Positions 36,180 to 47,739 of a stretch of DNA of 64,000 bases are shown one piece after another. Where the stretch lies: NCBI RefSeq assembly GCF_963082655.1, contig NC_081552.1:199962894-200026893 (forward strand), written 5' to 3'. The notes beneath the pieces are model-generated. The model saw nothing but the letters and a program-made list of their open reading frames with translations. It searched no databases and was not told the origin of the DNA. Origin of the DNA: Stomoxys calcitrans (Eukaryota; Arthropoda; Insecta; Diptera; Muscidae). The position numbers and the translations under genes were made by a program. Positions within the stretch are counted from its first letter, which is position 1. The number at the start of each line of letters is the position of its first letter.

Positions 36180-37770
36180 TTTATCTAAATCGAACAATAA
36201 ATTTGCCTATTATGGGTCCAAGACCTTAAATTGAGAGATTGGTCTATATGACAGTTATTTCCAAATATAGACCGATCGTAACCATACCCGATATGATAGT
36301 CGAGGGACCTAACAGAACTCATTGTGCTTAATTTCAGCGAATTGGGTAAATAAATTAACCATTAATGGGCCTAAAACCATAAATCGGGAGATCGGTATAT
36401 ATGGCAACTACATTCAAGTCTTGACTGATCTGGGCCGTATTGAACAGGGATGTCGAGACTATCGAGACTAGCACAACTCGCCATACCAAATTACATCGAC
36501 ATTGGACAATAAATATGCCTATTATTTGTCCTAGACCTTAATATGAAAGATCGGTCTATATGACAGTTATATTGAAATATAGACCTATGTTAACCATACC
36601 CGGTACGATTTTCGGGGGCCTCACGCAACTCATTGTGCCGACTTTCAGCCAAATTCTTTTAATAAATTCACTTTTATTGGGCCTAAAACCTTAAATCGAG
36701 AGATCGATATGTATGGCGGCTATATCCAAATCTGGACCGATTAGAGCCGTATTGAACAAGGATGTCGAGGAGCCCAACACAACTAGTTGTACCAAATTTC
36801 AGCGAAATCGGATAATAAAAGCGCCCTTTATGGGCCTAAATTCGAGAGATAGATATGTATGGCGGCTATATCCGAATCTGGACCAATCTGAACCAAATTT
36901 AACAAGAATGTCGAGTGTTCTAACATAACTTGCTTTCCCAAATTTCAGCGAAATCGGAAAATAAATGCGTCTTTTATAGACCCAAGACCTTAAATCGAGA
37001 GGTCGGTCTATATGGCAGCTATATCTAAATCTGAACCGATATGGACCGCATTGAACAAGCATGTCGAGAGACCTAGCACAACTCACTAACCCACATTTCA
37101 GCGCAATTAGATAATAAATGAGGCTTTAATGGGCCTTAGACCTTCAATTGGCAGATCGGTCTATATGGGGGCCAAATCAAAATATAGTCCGATATAGCCC
37201 ATCTTCGAACTTAACCTGCCTATGGACAAAAAAAGAATATGAGCATAGTTTCAGCAGATTCTTTTTTTGTCCATAAGCAGGTTTGGTTCGAAGATGGGCT
37301 ATATCGGACTATATCTTGATATAGCCCTCATATAGACCGATCCGCCGATTTAGGATCATAGGCCCATAAAAAGCGCATTTATTGTTCGAGTTCGCTGAAA
37401 TTTGGGACACTGAGTTGTGTGAGGCCCTTCGACATTCTTCCTTAATTTGGCTCAGATCGGTCCAGATGTGGATATAGCTGCCATATAGACCGATCTCTCG
37501 ATATAAGATTTTGGGCCCATATAAGGCGCATTTATTGACCGATTTCGCCGAAATTTGGGACACTGAGTTGTGTTAAGCCCTTCGACATTCTTCTTCAATT
37601 TGGCCCAGATCGGACTAGATTTTGATATAGCTGCCATATAGACCGATCTCTCGATTTAAGGTCTTGGGCCCATAAAAGGCGCATTTATTGTCCGATTTCC
37701 CCGAAATTTGGGACAGTGAGTTGTGTTAGGCGCAGATCGGACCAGATTTGGATATAGCTCCCATATATAT
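36180..37770. mobile_element. Foldback-like pair of family B arrays
   Basis: The left part (36180-37250) has units with cttaaatcgagagatcg and ggtctatatggcagctat. The right part (37260-37770) has the inverted units (gaccgatctctcgatataag). The centre at 37205-37290 is an imperfect palindrome: cctatggacaaaaaaagaat against attctttttttgtccataag. Unit spacing is mostly, but not always, 153 bp. No recognisable terminal inverted repeat was found at the outer ends. Confidence 0.68.
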
Positions 37771-38045
37771 GTTCGTCAGATTTTGAGATATATTGCAATA
37801 AAGTGCTCATTTGTAAACCGATTCTCTCGAACTTAGGCAGGAAGGAATATCTTATGACCCTTGACATTATTGGTGAATATCATAGAAATCGGCCCAGATT
37901 TAGATATAGCTGTCATATATGTATATCGAGCGATTTTCACTCCAAGAGCCACTGCAAGCGCAATCTTGCCAAAACTGTGCACAACGCTTTCCTTGACGAC
38001 TACCACATTAGCTGAGAAGTTTGCTCGTTTCTAATGATTTCGCCG
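37771..38045 (+). repeat. Family C-type fragment
   Basis: It contains gcaataaagtgctcatttgt, aaaccgattctctcgaactt and tagatatagctgtcatatat, which recur in the same order at 43860-44010. It appears to be a truncated non-autonomous element. Confidence 0.55.
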
Positions 38046-38436
38046 GATTCAAACCTTACTTGTTTACTCATTAAAAATCACAATATTTCCAGTGCAAGCT
38101 CTATTGTAGTACCACTTTCTAATAGATAACTAAAGATACATTTTTTGTTAAAGATACAATTTTTGGTTTTTTGTTACGATTTTACAGTATGATCCTTTAT
38201 TTCTGTACATGAATATATATTTGTAGCTACATTCATACATACATCACCACGATCAAAAAAAAAACACCACTACACATGATCACTTCCAAAAATGGGAAAA
38301 ACAACACCCACTAATCACTACACTCACACCATCACTTAACCTAATGATATTTATAAATATGTATATACAAAAGTACATTTGATAAGAAAAAGAGTATATA
38401 AATATACCATTATCGAAATCTACTTAAAACTTACAG
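38046..38436. other. Intron tract before the 75 bp exon
   Basis: AT-rich with CACC-containing runs near 38270-38340. No transposon was recognised in this stretch between the fragment upstream and the exon, which supports long-term retention of a functional exon neighbourhood. Confidence 0.4.
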
Positions 38437-38511
38437 CGCCGCACTGTGACAACGCTAAACAGTAACCACCCACATACGATCAACCGCATACCGGTACCAC
38501 AGAATGTTTTG
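38437..38511 (+). CDS. Rbfox1: Rbfox1 short exon: RRTVTTLN...VPQNVL
   Basis: A 75 bp, phase-0 exon of 25 codons lying between transposon-derived blocks. The acceptor is aaacttacag and the donor GTAAAA at 38512, which is sub-consensus. It reads RRTVTTLNSNHPHTINRIPV and then PQNVL. The opening RRTVTTLN agrees with the sequence I recall following AILN in insect Rbfox1. It is too short to stand out as an open frame and was found from phase, splice sites and that expected continuation. The multiple-of-three length and weak donor suggest an optional cassette. Confidence 0.85.
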
Positions 38512-38889
38512 GTAAAAAAAAAAAATTATTTAAAAACAATCTTTTTCAAATACGTTTCATTAGACAATATCAAAGTTTTGTTGTTTGTTGTTGTGTTAAC
38601 TGTTTATGATTTTTAAGGCTCCCACCAAACAAGAAGAATGTTTTTGCTTGCCGTTTCTTGGCTCGTTCATATGTTCATTCCTGCATTATATTTTTACAGT
38701 TACCATAATCGCATTCATTACTAACATAGCAAAAATAAAGAATATCATCCATACGTTGTTTACAAACAATTTCAACGATTGTGAGAACTATAATATGTTT
38801 AGGAGAATAATATCAACTCAATCAGTCAATAATCTGAGATATGAAATTAAATTTTTGTACCCCTCCAAACTACATTTCCTGAAACTTTT
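38512..38889. other. Intron tract after the 75 bp exon
   Basis: AT-rich and repeat-poor, with a frame of 115 codons at 38606-38953 that shows no family likeness and runs into the next repeat. It is judged non-coding. Confidence 0.35.
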
Positions 38890-40570
38890 TATACCCTACA
38901 CCACCACTGTGGTACAGGGTATTATAGATTTGTGCATTTTTTTGCAACGCTAAGAAGAAGAAGAGCTAGACCCATCGATAAGCATACGGATCGGCTTAGA
39001 ATCACTTCCTGACACGAATTAGCTATGTCCGGACAGACCGTCTGTCTGTCTGTGCATGTATTCTTGTAATCAAGGTAAAGGTCGCATTTGTTATCCGATT
39101 TCCACAAAATTTTGTATATGTGCCTTTTTTGGTCCAAGGACGAACGCTATTGATTTTATTGAAATCGGTCCAAATTTAGATATAGTTCCCATATATATCA
39201 TTCATCCGATATGCCCTTTGAAAGCTGTAGGAGCCGCAAGTTTGGTGCGATCTCTACCAAATTTGGCATGAAATGTTTCGTGTGACGTCCCAATATGTGT
39301 GCAAAATTTCATCTAAATCGGTTCAGATTTAGATATAGCTCCCATATATAACTTTCATCCGATTTGACCTATAAAGGCTGCAGAAGGCACAATTTTTGTT
39401 CGATCTTTACAAAATTTGGCACGAATTGCTTTTTGTGACGTCCCAATATGTGTGCAAAATTTCATTATAATCGGATCAGATTTATATATAGCTTCCATGT
39501 ATATCTTTCATCCGATATGCCCTTTCAAAGCTGTAGTAGCCACAATTTTCGTCCCATCCTTACAAAATTTGGCACGAAGTGCTTTTTGTGACGTCCCAAT
39601 ATGTGTGCAAAATTTCATTATAATCGGATCAGATTTATATATAGCTCCCATGTATATTTTGCATCCGATATGGCCTTTTAAAGCTGTAGTAGCCACACTT
39701 TTGGTTCCATCCTTACAAAGTTTGGCATGGAGCGTTTTATTCAACGTCCTCATATGTGTGCAAAGTTCCATAAAAATCGGTCCAGATTTAGATATAGCTC
39801 CCATATATATTTTTCATCCGATATAGCCTTTTAAGGCTTTAGAAGCCACAATTTTGATCCCATCCATACAAAATTTGGCATGCGCCGTTTTATTCAACGT
39901 CCTCATATGTGTGCAAAGTTTCATAAAAATCGGTCCAGATTTAGATATAGCTCCCATGTATATCTTTCATCCGATGTGGCCTTTTAAGGCTGTAGAAGCC
40001 ACAATTTTGGTCCGATCTTTACAAAATTTGGGATGGGCCGTTTTATTCAACGTCTTCATATGTGTGCAAAGTTTCTTAAAAATCGGTCCAGATTTAGATA
40101 TAGCTCCTATGTATATCTTTCATCCGATATGGCCTTTTAAGGCTTTAGAAGCCACAATTTTGGTCCCATCCTTACAAAATTTGGCATGGGCCGTTTTATT
40201 CAACGTCCTCATATGTGTGCAAAGTTTCATAAAAATCGGTCCAGATTTAGATATAGCTCCCATATATATTTTTCATCCGATATGGCCTTTTAAGGCTGTA
40301 GAAGCCACGATCTGTACAACATTTTTCATGAGATGATTTAATTGACATCCCAATACGTGTGCAAAATTTCATTAAAATCGATTTAGATAAAACTCCCATA
40401 TATATCTTTTATGCATTTCGACTTTTGAGGCTGTAGAAGCGATATTTCAATAGGTATGCAAAATTAAAGTCTAACTAAATTTGAATATAAGTGCTATCTA
40501 TTAAAGGTATTGCGTATACTCGGTGGTGTAGGGTATTATATAGTCGGATCTGCCCGACTTTTGCCTTTCC
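38890..40570 (+). mobile_element. Family C element with 153 bp array, both ends present
   Basis: The left end ataccctacaccaccactgt and the right end tcggtggtgtagggtattat are inverted partners. The phrase gaccgtctgtctgtctgtg follows the left end. The array has gtgtgcaaa units whose C falls at 39455, 39608, 39761, 39914, 40067 and 40220, each exactly 153 bp apart. The frames at 39416-39826 and 39854-40336 are periodic (51 residues, FHPIWPFKAVEATI-like) and not considered genes. Confidence 0.8.
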
Positions 40571-40702
40571 TTACCGGTTTTAAAATGAAGTTTGAATTTT
40601 GTTGAAGCCATACCTTACTCTCTTCTTCCTCTTTAGCTTCGGATTTGACTACAAAATACTGACAACTAATATATCACAACATAAAACATCTAATCAGCTG
40701 GC

Positions 40703-40861
40703 AAGAGTTGCCCGAATTACTGGAGAGGTCTCCATTCGAGAGAAAAACAATATAAAAAGTAATACAGCTGTGGTTCATAAGCGTCTTATGAACCAAAGCT
40801 GTATTACTTTTATATTGTTTATTCTCGAGCGGAGACCTCTCCAGTAAATCGGGCAACTCTT
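40703..40861. repeat. 159 bp near-perfect hairpin
   Basis: The left arm from aagagttgcccgaattactg through ggttcataag is mirrored by cttatgaaccaaagctgtat through gggcaactctt, with a loop of about three bases. The arms are about 78 bp and differ by only a few mismatches and small indels. It abuts the 3' end of an RTE LINE copy at 40862. It may be a small foldback/MITE or a segment duplicated in inverse orientation. Confidence 0.88.
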
Positions 40862-43727
40862 ACATTAACGCAGACTGGTCCATATATTTTACAAAGGAAT
40901 TTTCTATCAAACACTCCAAGTACCGCCTCATCTGCTTTCGCAAGCAACCATGCTTTGAAGCCATACAACAGCACCGCTAGACACTGATGTCTTGTATAGA
41001 GTAATTTTCATCTGTCGAAGCTTCTCAACTTCTTGCTCAATCCAAAGTAGCATCTGTTGGCCAATATTCTCCTTCGTTTTATTTGAAAACTGGTGTTATT
41101 TGTTTCGGTTACGGCGGTGCCGATACCGAGGTAGGTAAAGTTGCTGAGGTTATGTTAGGTTCAAGTGGCAGTCTGCCATCAAACTCACTTGAATGTTTTC
41201 GTCATCATGCTGATACCACAGTAACAAAAGAACTATGATGCCTTCTAGTTCCTACCGTTCAACCATCCAGATCGCTTTAAAAATCCCAACAACTTGCAAA
41301 CGTTGACATCCGCTAGATCAGACAGGTTCTCAAAGAAATGAGAACCTAAAGTGGAACTCCTGCTGACTGCCAGAGCGGGACACACACACAGAAGGTATTC
41401 TATAGTCTCTTCTTCTTCGATGTCCTCACAGCTTCTGCAAGTCGTTACTGGTAACCTTCAGTCTGTCAACATGTTTTCCGTTTAGAAAGTCACCTGTCAT
41501 GACGTACACAATGACTGATACGTCTGTTCTAGCTAGTGACAGCAAAGCACTAGACCTCCATCTCAAAGATGTAGTTCCCAACTTTCTCCACGTTCTCTAT
41601 CGGCTCAGGTTTACATGGCTTTGGGGCAGTTGATATCATCTTTGTCTTACCTTAATATCGATGTCGTCCACATAGGCAAGTAGCATAAGTTCTCTTCAGA
41701 GTATTGCGCCATGCCTATTCATACCTGCTTCTCGCATAACCTTCTCCAGCAGGATATGAAAATGATCACACGATAGGCTGTCTCTCTGTCTGAAACCTCG
41801 TTTGGTATTGAATGGTTCGGAGAGGTTCTTTTCTATTTTAACTGAGGAACACGTGTCAGCAAGCGTATTAATTTTGCAGGGATACCAAACTCAGACATGG
41901 CTTGAAATACCTTTGCACGTAAAGGGATATCGATAGCGGCTTTGTAGTCATCAAAGAGATGGTAGGTGTTAATTTGTCCTTCTCAGGTCCTTTCAGGATT
42001 TGGCGCACTGTGAATATCTGGTCCAGGATGGATTTGTCCATCTCGTGTCTTTTCCAGGAATTGGCCTCAGTGTGAATATCTGGCCTAGGATGGATTTACC
42101 AGGTCTGAAGCCGCATTAATATGACGCAATTATCTCATTGACTTTAAGTTTTATTCTTTCACACTGTACGCTAGAAAGTATTTTGTATGCGATTGGAAGG
42201 AGACTTGTTCCTCTGTAGTTGGCACATTCCGTCTTGTCTCCTTTCCAATGTACGGGACATAGTAAGCTGAGGTTCCAATCATCGGGTATGCGTTCTTCTG
42301 ACGGATTGCGCAGATAAGCTGATGCATACGCCTTATCAGCGTGTGTCCTCCGGTCTTAAATAGTTCAGCGGGTAACCCATCGGCACCTGCTGCCTTGTTG
42401 TTCTTTAGTCGGGTCGCTGCTACTTGGACCTCATTCTGACTAGGAGGTAAACATTCTATACCATCATCATTGATTGGTTCTGCGGTATCCTCTTCGCCGC
42501 CAACGTCGGACACTAGCAGTTGGGTAAAATATTCTTTCCATATCCTCAGCATGTTATCTGTATCAGTTACCAGATTTACTTCTTTGTCTCCGCAGAAGGA
42601 TGTGCCTGCACCAAAGCCATCGGTTTGATGTTTAATTCTTTGGTAGAATTTCCGGACTTCATTCTGACTTCTGTACATCTCAATTTGCTCACATTCACGT
42701 CTTTCCCTTTCCTTTTTCTTTCTGGGGAATAGACGTTTCTCGGAAGAAAAGGAGAGTCTTGTGATACCTCTTCATCTGGTGCGTTGCTTCTGATTGAGTG
42801 GTTGCTCTATATGCCGCATTCTTGGCTTCAGTAGCATCTTGGTCGTACCATGGGTTTCTTGAGGGAGGCTTCCGGTACCCAAGTACAGATTTCGCGGCAT
42901 TTTCCATGGAGTGGGCAATAGTTTGCCACTGCGCCAGTATATCATCGGAACAAGGCGTGCTTTCATCAAGCAGTTGGGTCAGTCGAGTGGAGTATGCCGC
43001 TCCCATCTGTTGTGTTTTGCAGCTTTTCAATGTCCAGCTTCCGTGCAAATCGTACTTTCCTCGCCATGCTCAAACGGGTGCGAACCTTTGCTACAACAAG
43101 TTAATAATCCGAATCTGTATTCAATCCATGGATCGATCGTACATCTTACACGTTGGATGAATGCCTTCCATCTATCACAACGTGATCAATTTGGATCCTC
43201 GTGTTTTGATCGGGTGATAGCCATATGGCATTGTGAATATTTTTATGTTGAAATCTGGTGGTACTAACTACCATGTTTTTTGCCGCGGCGAAATCTTTCA
43301 GCCTCAATCCATTACTGGACGCTATCTCGTGGAGTTTAAACTTTCCGACTGTAGGACCAAAAAATGTCTTCATTCCATATCTTCGCATTAAAATCTCCCA
43401 GAACGATTTTAATATCATGGGCGGGGCAGCGGTCATATTCTCTCTCTATGCGCTCGTAGAAAATATCCTTGGTCTGCTCGTCCTTGTCTTCCGTCGGGAC
43501 ATGGGCACAAAAAAGACTGATGTTGTAGAATTTGGTTTTTATGCGGATTGTGGCTTGCCCCTCGTCTACCGGAGTAAAGCTGCAGACAAGGTCTTTCAGT
43601 CTCCGACTAACCACAAATCCACAGCCAAATTCATGTCACGTGTAATGACAGCTATAGTATAGTTCGTTACCGTTCGGTGTTGTAGTGAGTACGAGTTGCA
43701 AGCTGCACGAATGTAAACTGACGGTAT
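40862..43727 (-). mobile_element. RTE-type LINE relic, copy 2 (antisense)
   Basis: Same family as 19905-23260. Endonuclease fragments at 43614-43146 include VCSFTPVDEGQATIRI, GDFNAK and IQIDHVVIDGRHSSNVL. The linker at 43048-42695 includes GYRKPPSRNPWYDQD. The region before the reverse transcriptase at 42678-42151 includes FYQRIKHQTDGFGAG, ATRLKNNKAAGADGLPAELF and TGGHTLIRRMHQLICAI. The reverse transcriptase core (41900-41640) is frameshifted. A second LINE fragment is nested at 41142-41575. The element is inactive. Confidence 0.85.
41142..41575 (-). mobile_element. RNase H LINE 3' fragment nested in RTE LINE
   Basis: It interrupts the RTE copy between ggtaggtaaagttgctga and tctcaaagatgtagttccca, which are contiguous in copy 1. 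On the minus strand it encodes the tail of the RNase H-bearing LINE protein, with TDVSVIVYVMTGDFLNGK followed by CRSCEDIEEEETIEYL, like the end of the element at 33311-36170. Confidence 0.75.
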
Positions 43728-44115
43728 TTTGGCCTATTTCCGTACGACCAATCTTCCAATTGGCCAATTTTGTACAAAGCTTTCCTCGACGACTACCATA
43801 ATATTTAAGAAGTTTGCTCGAAAACGGTTTAAATTTAAATATAGTTCCCATATATATGTTCATCCGATTTTTAGAAATATGGCAATAAAGTGCTCATTTA
43901 TTAACTGATTCTCTCGAAATGTGACAGAAAGGATATCATTATGACACTTAATATTACAGGAGAATTTCATAGAAATCGGTTCAGATTTAGAGATAGATGC
44001 CATATATGTACTTTGCCCGGTTTTCACTTCTTGAGACACTGCAAGTGCATTTATTGGCCAATCTTGCCAAAATTTGGCAAAACGTTTTCCTCGAGGACTA
44101 GCACTCAAGTTTTGG
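43728..44115 (+). repeat. Family C-type units
   Basis: Units with ccaatcttgccaaaatttgg, cgacgactaccataatattt and gcaataaagtgctcatttat repeat about twice. They are related to 37771-38045. Confidence 0.55.
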
Positions 44116-45962
44116 AAGACTTGTATAGGCAAAGATCCTTACATTGGAACATCAGGCTGTGCAGGGACGGTAGACTCAATACAGCCTAACGAACAGGGAC
44201 CCGAAGAAGGAACCATTACGGACTTTCTTAAGATTCGGAGGACTAGGATATGCAGAGACCCTAATATTAAAACATCAGGCAGTGCAGTGACGGAAAACTC
44301 AATGCAGCCTAAGGAACAGCGAGCAGACGATGAGATCATCACCCACTCCCAACAAGCCCATCTAATGGAGGAACAATGATTGAGGTCATTCAGATAAATC
44401 TCCACCGGAGCGAGACAGCTACTCACTCTCTGATGGAGAAAATCAGCAAGGACAAGATTCATATTGCCTTCATTTAGGAGCCATAAACAACCCGGAATAA
44501 AGTTTCTGGACTGAACCATATTATTCTACGCTAACACTATTACTCGGCCGAGGACCTGCGTTATTTGTTATAAAAGTTTAAATTACGTATATTCCCCAGA
44601 GTTGTCAACGTCGGATGCAACAGTGATGAGACAGGGAGACGTTGGAGCATACCTGGCATCACGTTATCTGCCTTTCGATTCTACGACACCGCCACCTACG
44701 TCGAAGTTGCAACGGTTGGTGAGGAAAGCAAAACAGACAGAAAATGAGGTACTAATAGGGTGTAATGCGAACTCTCACCACATTTCATGGGGTAATACCA
44801 ATTTTAATAAGGGAACACTAACGACCTAATAATAATAATGGTAACAACGCTACCTTTGATAACACCGCTACCTTTGATTAGGGAGGAGTTTTTAGATGTG
44901 ACAATATGTTCGGAAAATCTAATTGATGAGGTTCAGGATTGGAGGGTCTCCATGGAACACTCTTTCTCTGACCATCGCTACATTAGGTTTAGAATAGCAC
45001 GGCCGCGCCGAATCCAATAAGCTTCCGGTACAAGTTGAAAACCAAATGGACGAAATTCGGAAGACTTCTCAGAAGAAGACTTAGGCAAGACAGTTTAGAT
45101 AGTCCAAGCACATAGAAGACATTGACGAAAATGTCAACAGGAAATCAGCTCAAGAAAAGCCGTGGATGACCGGGGAGATTCACAACATTGGGAAAGAGGT
45201 CCGTAGACATTTTAACAGAGCACGTCGTAAAAAATCGGAAGTACATTGGGAATACACAAAGATTACCAGAGCGGAAAAACGTGCCTCCTGGAAGCTTTTC
45301 TGCCAACAGGTCGGTAGCGTTAATGACGCCGCAAAGAAAAAAAAAGTTTCTCTCAAAAACCCCCGCCCAAACTGAAGTGTTAGTAGACGACATGGGAGTG
45401 AGAGCAGAAACAACGGAGGACATGTTGAGGCTTTTGATGGAAATGCATTTTCCACTGGATACGACGGCATTTATGGAATCTTCGAATAATGAGGTTGATC
45501 GAAGGTTTATCATAACAGAATTTATGGTCAAGGAAGCCTTGAGGAGCTTCAAACCATTTAAGTCACCCAGACCTGATGGAATATTTCCGGCGCTACTGCA
45601 AAAGAAGGCCGACTATCTGGCGCCTCATCTGGCAACTATTGTATTTTCACAGCGTGCCTGGGACTTGCATATACTCCGAAAGCCTGGCAGGAGGCAAGGG
45701 TGGTGTTTATACTCAAGCCCGGCAAGGCAAGTTATGCGACACCAAAAGGACTATAAGCTTTACGTCCTTTCTACTCAAACCATGAAACGCATTGTGGATA
45801 CCATGATAAAGAGTAAGACATCCAGCGAACTGCTTAAATACAAACAGCATGCCTATGTCAAGGGAAGGTCGGTGGAGACTGCCCATTGGCGGTTTGCATT
45901 AACATCGATGGGGCGTTTAATAATGTGCGGATCAGAATCCTTTACAGAATCACTTTGAGACT
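44116..45962 (+). mobile_element. RNase H-type LINE relic, second sense copy, 3' truncated
   Basis: It starts with a probable ORF1 end (44116-44375). The endonuclease N-terminus follows, with MIEVIQINLHRSETATHSL near 44378, GCNANSHHISWGN at 44760 and EHSFSDHRYIRFRI at 44955. The linker has RRHFNRARRKKSEVHWEYTK at 45200. The reverse transcriptase start has FKPFKSPRPDGIFPALLQKK at 45550 and KQHAYVKGRSVETAHW at 45840. The copy stops before the catalytic box. Frameshifts are present. It is related to, but diverged from, the element at 33311. Confidence 0.8.
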
Positions 45963-45965
45963 TCT

Positions 45966-46081
45966 AAGTCCATTGTGATACCACAGTAGCGACCGACCAA
46001 GGCTACTGGCGGGAATCGAACCCACGACCCCTGCACTGGTAATCCAAGCATGCTACCAACTCGGCTACCGGGGCGGCCCCT
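45966..46081 (-). mobile_element. tRNA-like SINE head, second type
   Basis: On the minus strand it reads ggtagccgagttggtagcat with an excellent A box (TAGCCGAGTTGG) and later B box GGTTCGATTCC. The T-arm stem GTGGG/CCCGC is intact. The acceptor stem (GCCCCGG against CAGTAGC) does not pair, so a working tRNA gene is unlikely. It differs from the SINE family at 10824 and 20582. Confidence 0.65.
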
Positions 46082-46089
46082 ACCGGGCT

Positions 46090-46490
46090 CAAAAGGTAAT
46101 ACGTTTAGTCAAAAATCTTAAGGCGTAATACTGGATAGCAAAATGTCCTTTAGACCAACAGCAAATGAGTTTTGCAGAGCGCTCTATTAACAGCATCCAA
46201 ATAAGCGATAAAAAAGCCCTAAGCATCAACATTATGTAGCTTAAAATAAGATAAAATATTAAAATTCGCCACATACAGTCGTTCTCAAACCACCACATTT
46301 CAACGAATATGAAATATGTTTAGCCCAAAATCTTAAGGCGTAATTGTGGATAGCAAAGTGTCCTTTAGACCCACATCAAAGGAGAGCGATAATAAAAAAG
46401 GGCTAAGCATCAAAATTTTGTAGCCAAAAAAGGAGATTTTTTTTATAAAATATTATAATTCTGCATAGTCGTTCTCACTGTTCATTAACG
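46090..46490. repeat. Two diverged ~215 bp tandem units
   Basis: The phrase tcttaaggcgtaat recurs at 46116 and 46331, followed in both by tagcaaa, tgtcctttagacc and the later ctaagcatca and cgttctca. The family is unknown. Confidence 0.65.
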
Positions 46491-47578
46491 CATATAGGCT
46501 TCTTTCTATAGCCGATCATTTGTATGTTCCCCATGAATAAAAATCCACCCCAAAAATTATCCCCAGGGAGGGAAAGCATGATCGTCAGTTTGTTGTAAAT
46601 ATCTAAATGTATAAAAAAAAAGAAAACAAAACCTTTATGTAATTAGCTTTAATAATGATTTATTTGTATAGAGTTTTTGTCTCATAAATCATAATCCTCT
46701 ATTTGCAGTCTTCTTACAAGGTGTTGCTGTGTGTTGGAATTTATTTTTTTTTCATATATTTACCAAATGAGTATATCGTACTTCTAGAAAAACTCAAATT
46801 GCATATAAACACTCAATTCAGCATGATGTTGTTGTATTATATTTAAGCATTTATTTTTTTTATAATTATTTATTAATATTTCATTGTTCTTTTCAATTTT
46901 ATAATAATATAATGGTTTGAGGGTAACAAATGAAACAAACTCCAAAAAAAAGGGAATATGTCTTTCTTTGCTGTGCCTTCATTGTAATTGCATTTCTCAC
47001 TTACCTTGCCTGTCCGATTCGTTGTGTTTGTGTATTTGGTTTAATGCACTTTTAATGATTCTGTTGTTGTTTTTTTAACTTCCTTTTTCCTCAATGGATT
47101 AAAACCACCTCCATTCCAAGGAACTGTTTATGGAATATGTTTGAATTTTTGTTTTGATTTGTAGTTATCTCATCTTTGGTTTCAATTTCTCTCTAGCTGT
47201 GTATGTGTAATTCCAATGTCGTCTGGGACATTGTCTCATTTCACCAATATTTAGCTTTAGCTATTTTATTAATGTTAATTAATTACACATATACACATAC
47301 TTTCTATACATATGAAATACAAATCTTTAAATCTTAGTTTCTAGACATGTTATGGACAAATAATTTGCCAACAACAATCTATTTGTTCAAGTCAAAAACG
47401 ATGTTCACTAATATCAGAAATATATTCCCCTTCAAAACAACTCACCTCCCAATTTTTCTTTTTACCAAAACTGCCGTTCGCTTTGTTTAACTACTCTACT
47501 CTCTAATGACTGACTGCTTCGATGAGTGGGCCTTCAATCGATTTGCATTAATGGCTGTTTTCATTGCACATCTTACAG
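46491..47578. other. Intron tract before the APLLKTP exon
   Basis: AT-rich, without recognised repeats or frames. It ends in the acceptor gcacatcttacag. Confidence 0.4.
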
Positions 47579-47739
47579 GCTGCTGCTCCTCTGTTAAAGA
47601 CACCTTTGTCTCAGGCTCAACAAGCATATGCAACGGCCGCCGCAACCACCTATACAGCTGTGGCCACTAGAGCAGCTTATGGAGCAGCTGCTGCTGCTGC
47701 AGCCCAACCGGCTTTGGCTGGTTATGCCACCGTTGCGGG
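47579..47739 (+). CDS. Rbfox1: Rbfox1 exon: APLLKTPLSQAQQAYATAA region
   Basis: A 161 bp exon with acceptor catcttacag and consensus donor GTAAGT at 47740. It begins in phase 0 with AAAPLLKTPLSQAQQAYATA. It continues with TYTAVATRAAYGAAAAAAAQ and PALAGYATVAG, and ends with two bases of a glycine codon. The Ala- and Tyr-rich composition corresponds to the Tyr-rich C-terminal region of vertebrate Rbfox, which supports splicing activation and higher-order assembly. Phase agrees with the exons on both sides. Confidence 0.92.

Noticed and set aside
38606..38953. 115-codon frame after the 75 bp exon.
   Set aside because: AT-rich, hydrophobic by composition, crosses into a repeat terminus; no known domain.
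39416..40336. 136 and 160 codon frames in the family C array.
   Set aside because: They are 51-residue periodic, an effect of the 153 bp unit; related arrays are open in other frames and strands.
45966..46081. A functional tRNA gene on the minus strand.
   Set aside because: A and B boxes and the T arm are good, but the acceptor stem does not pair and the anticodon stem is poor; a SINE head fits better.
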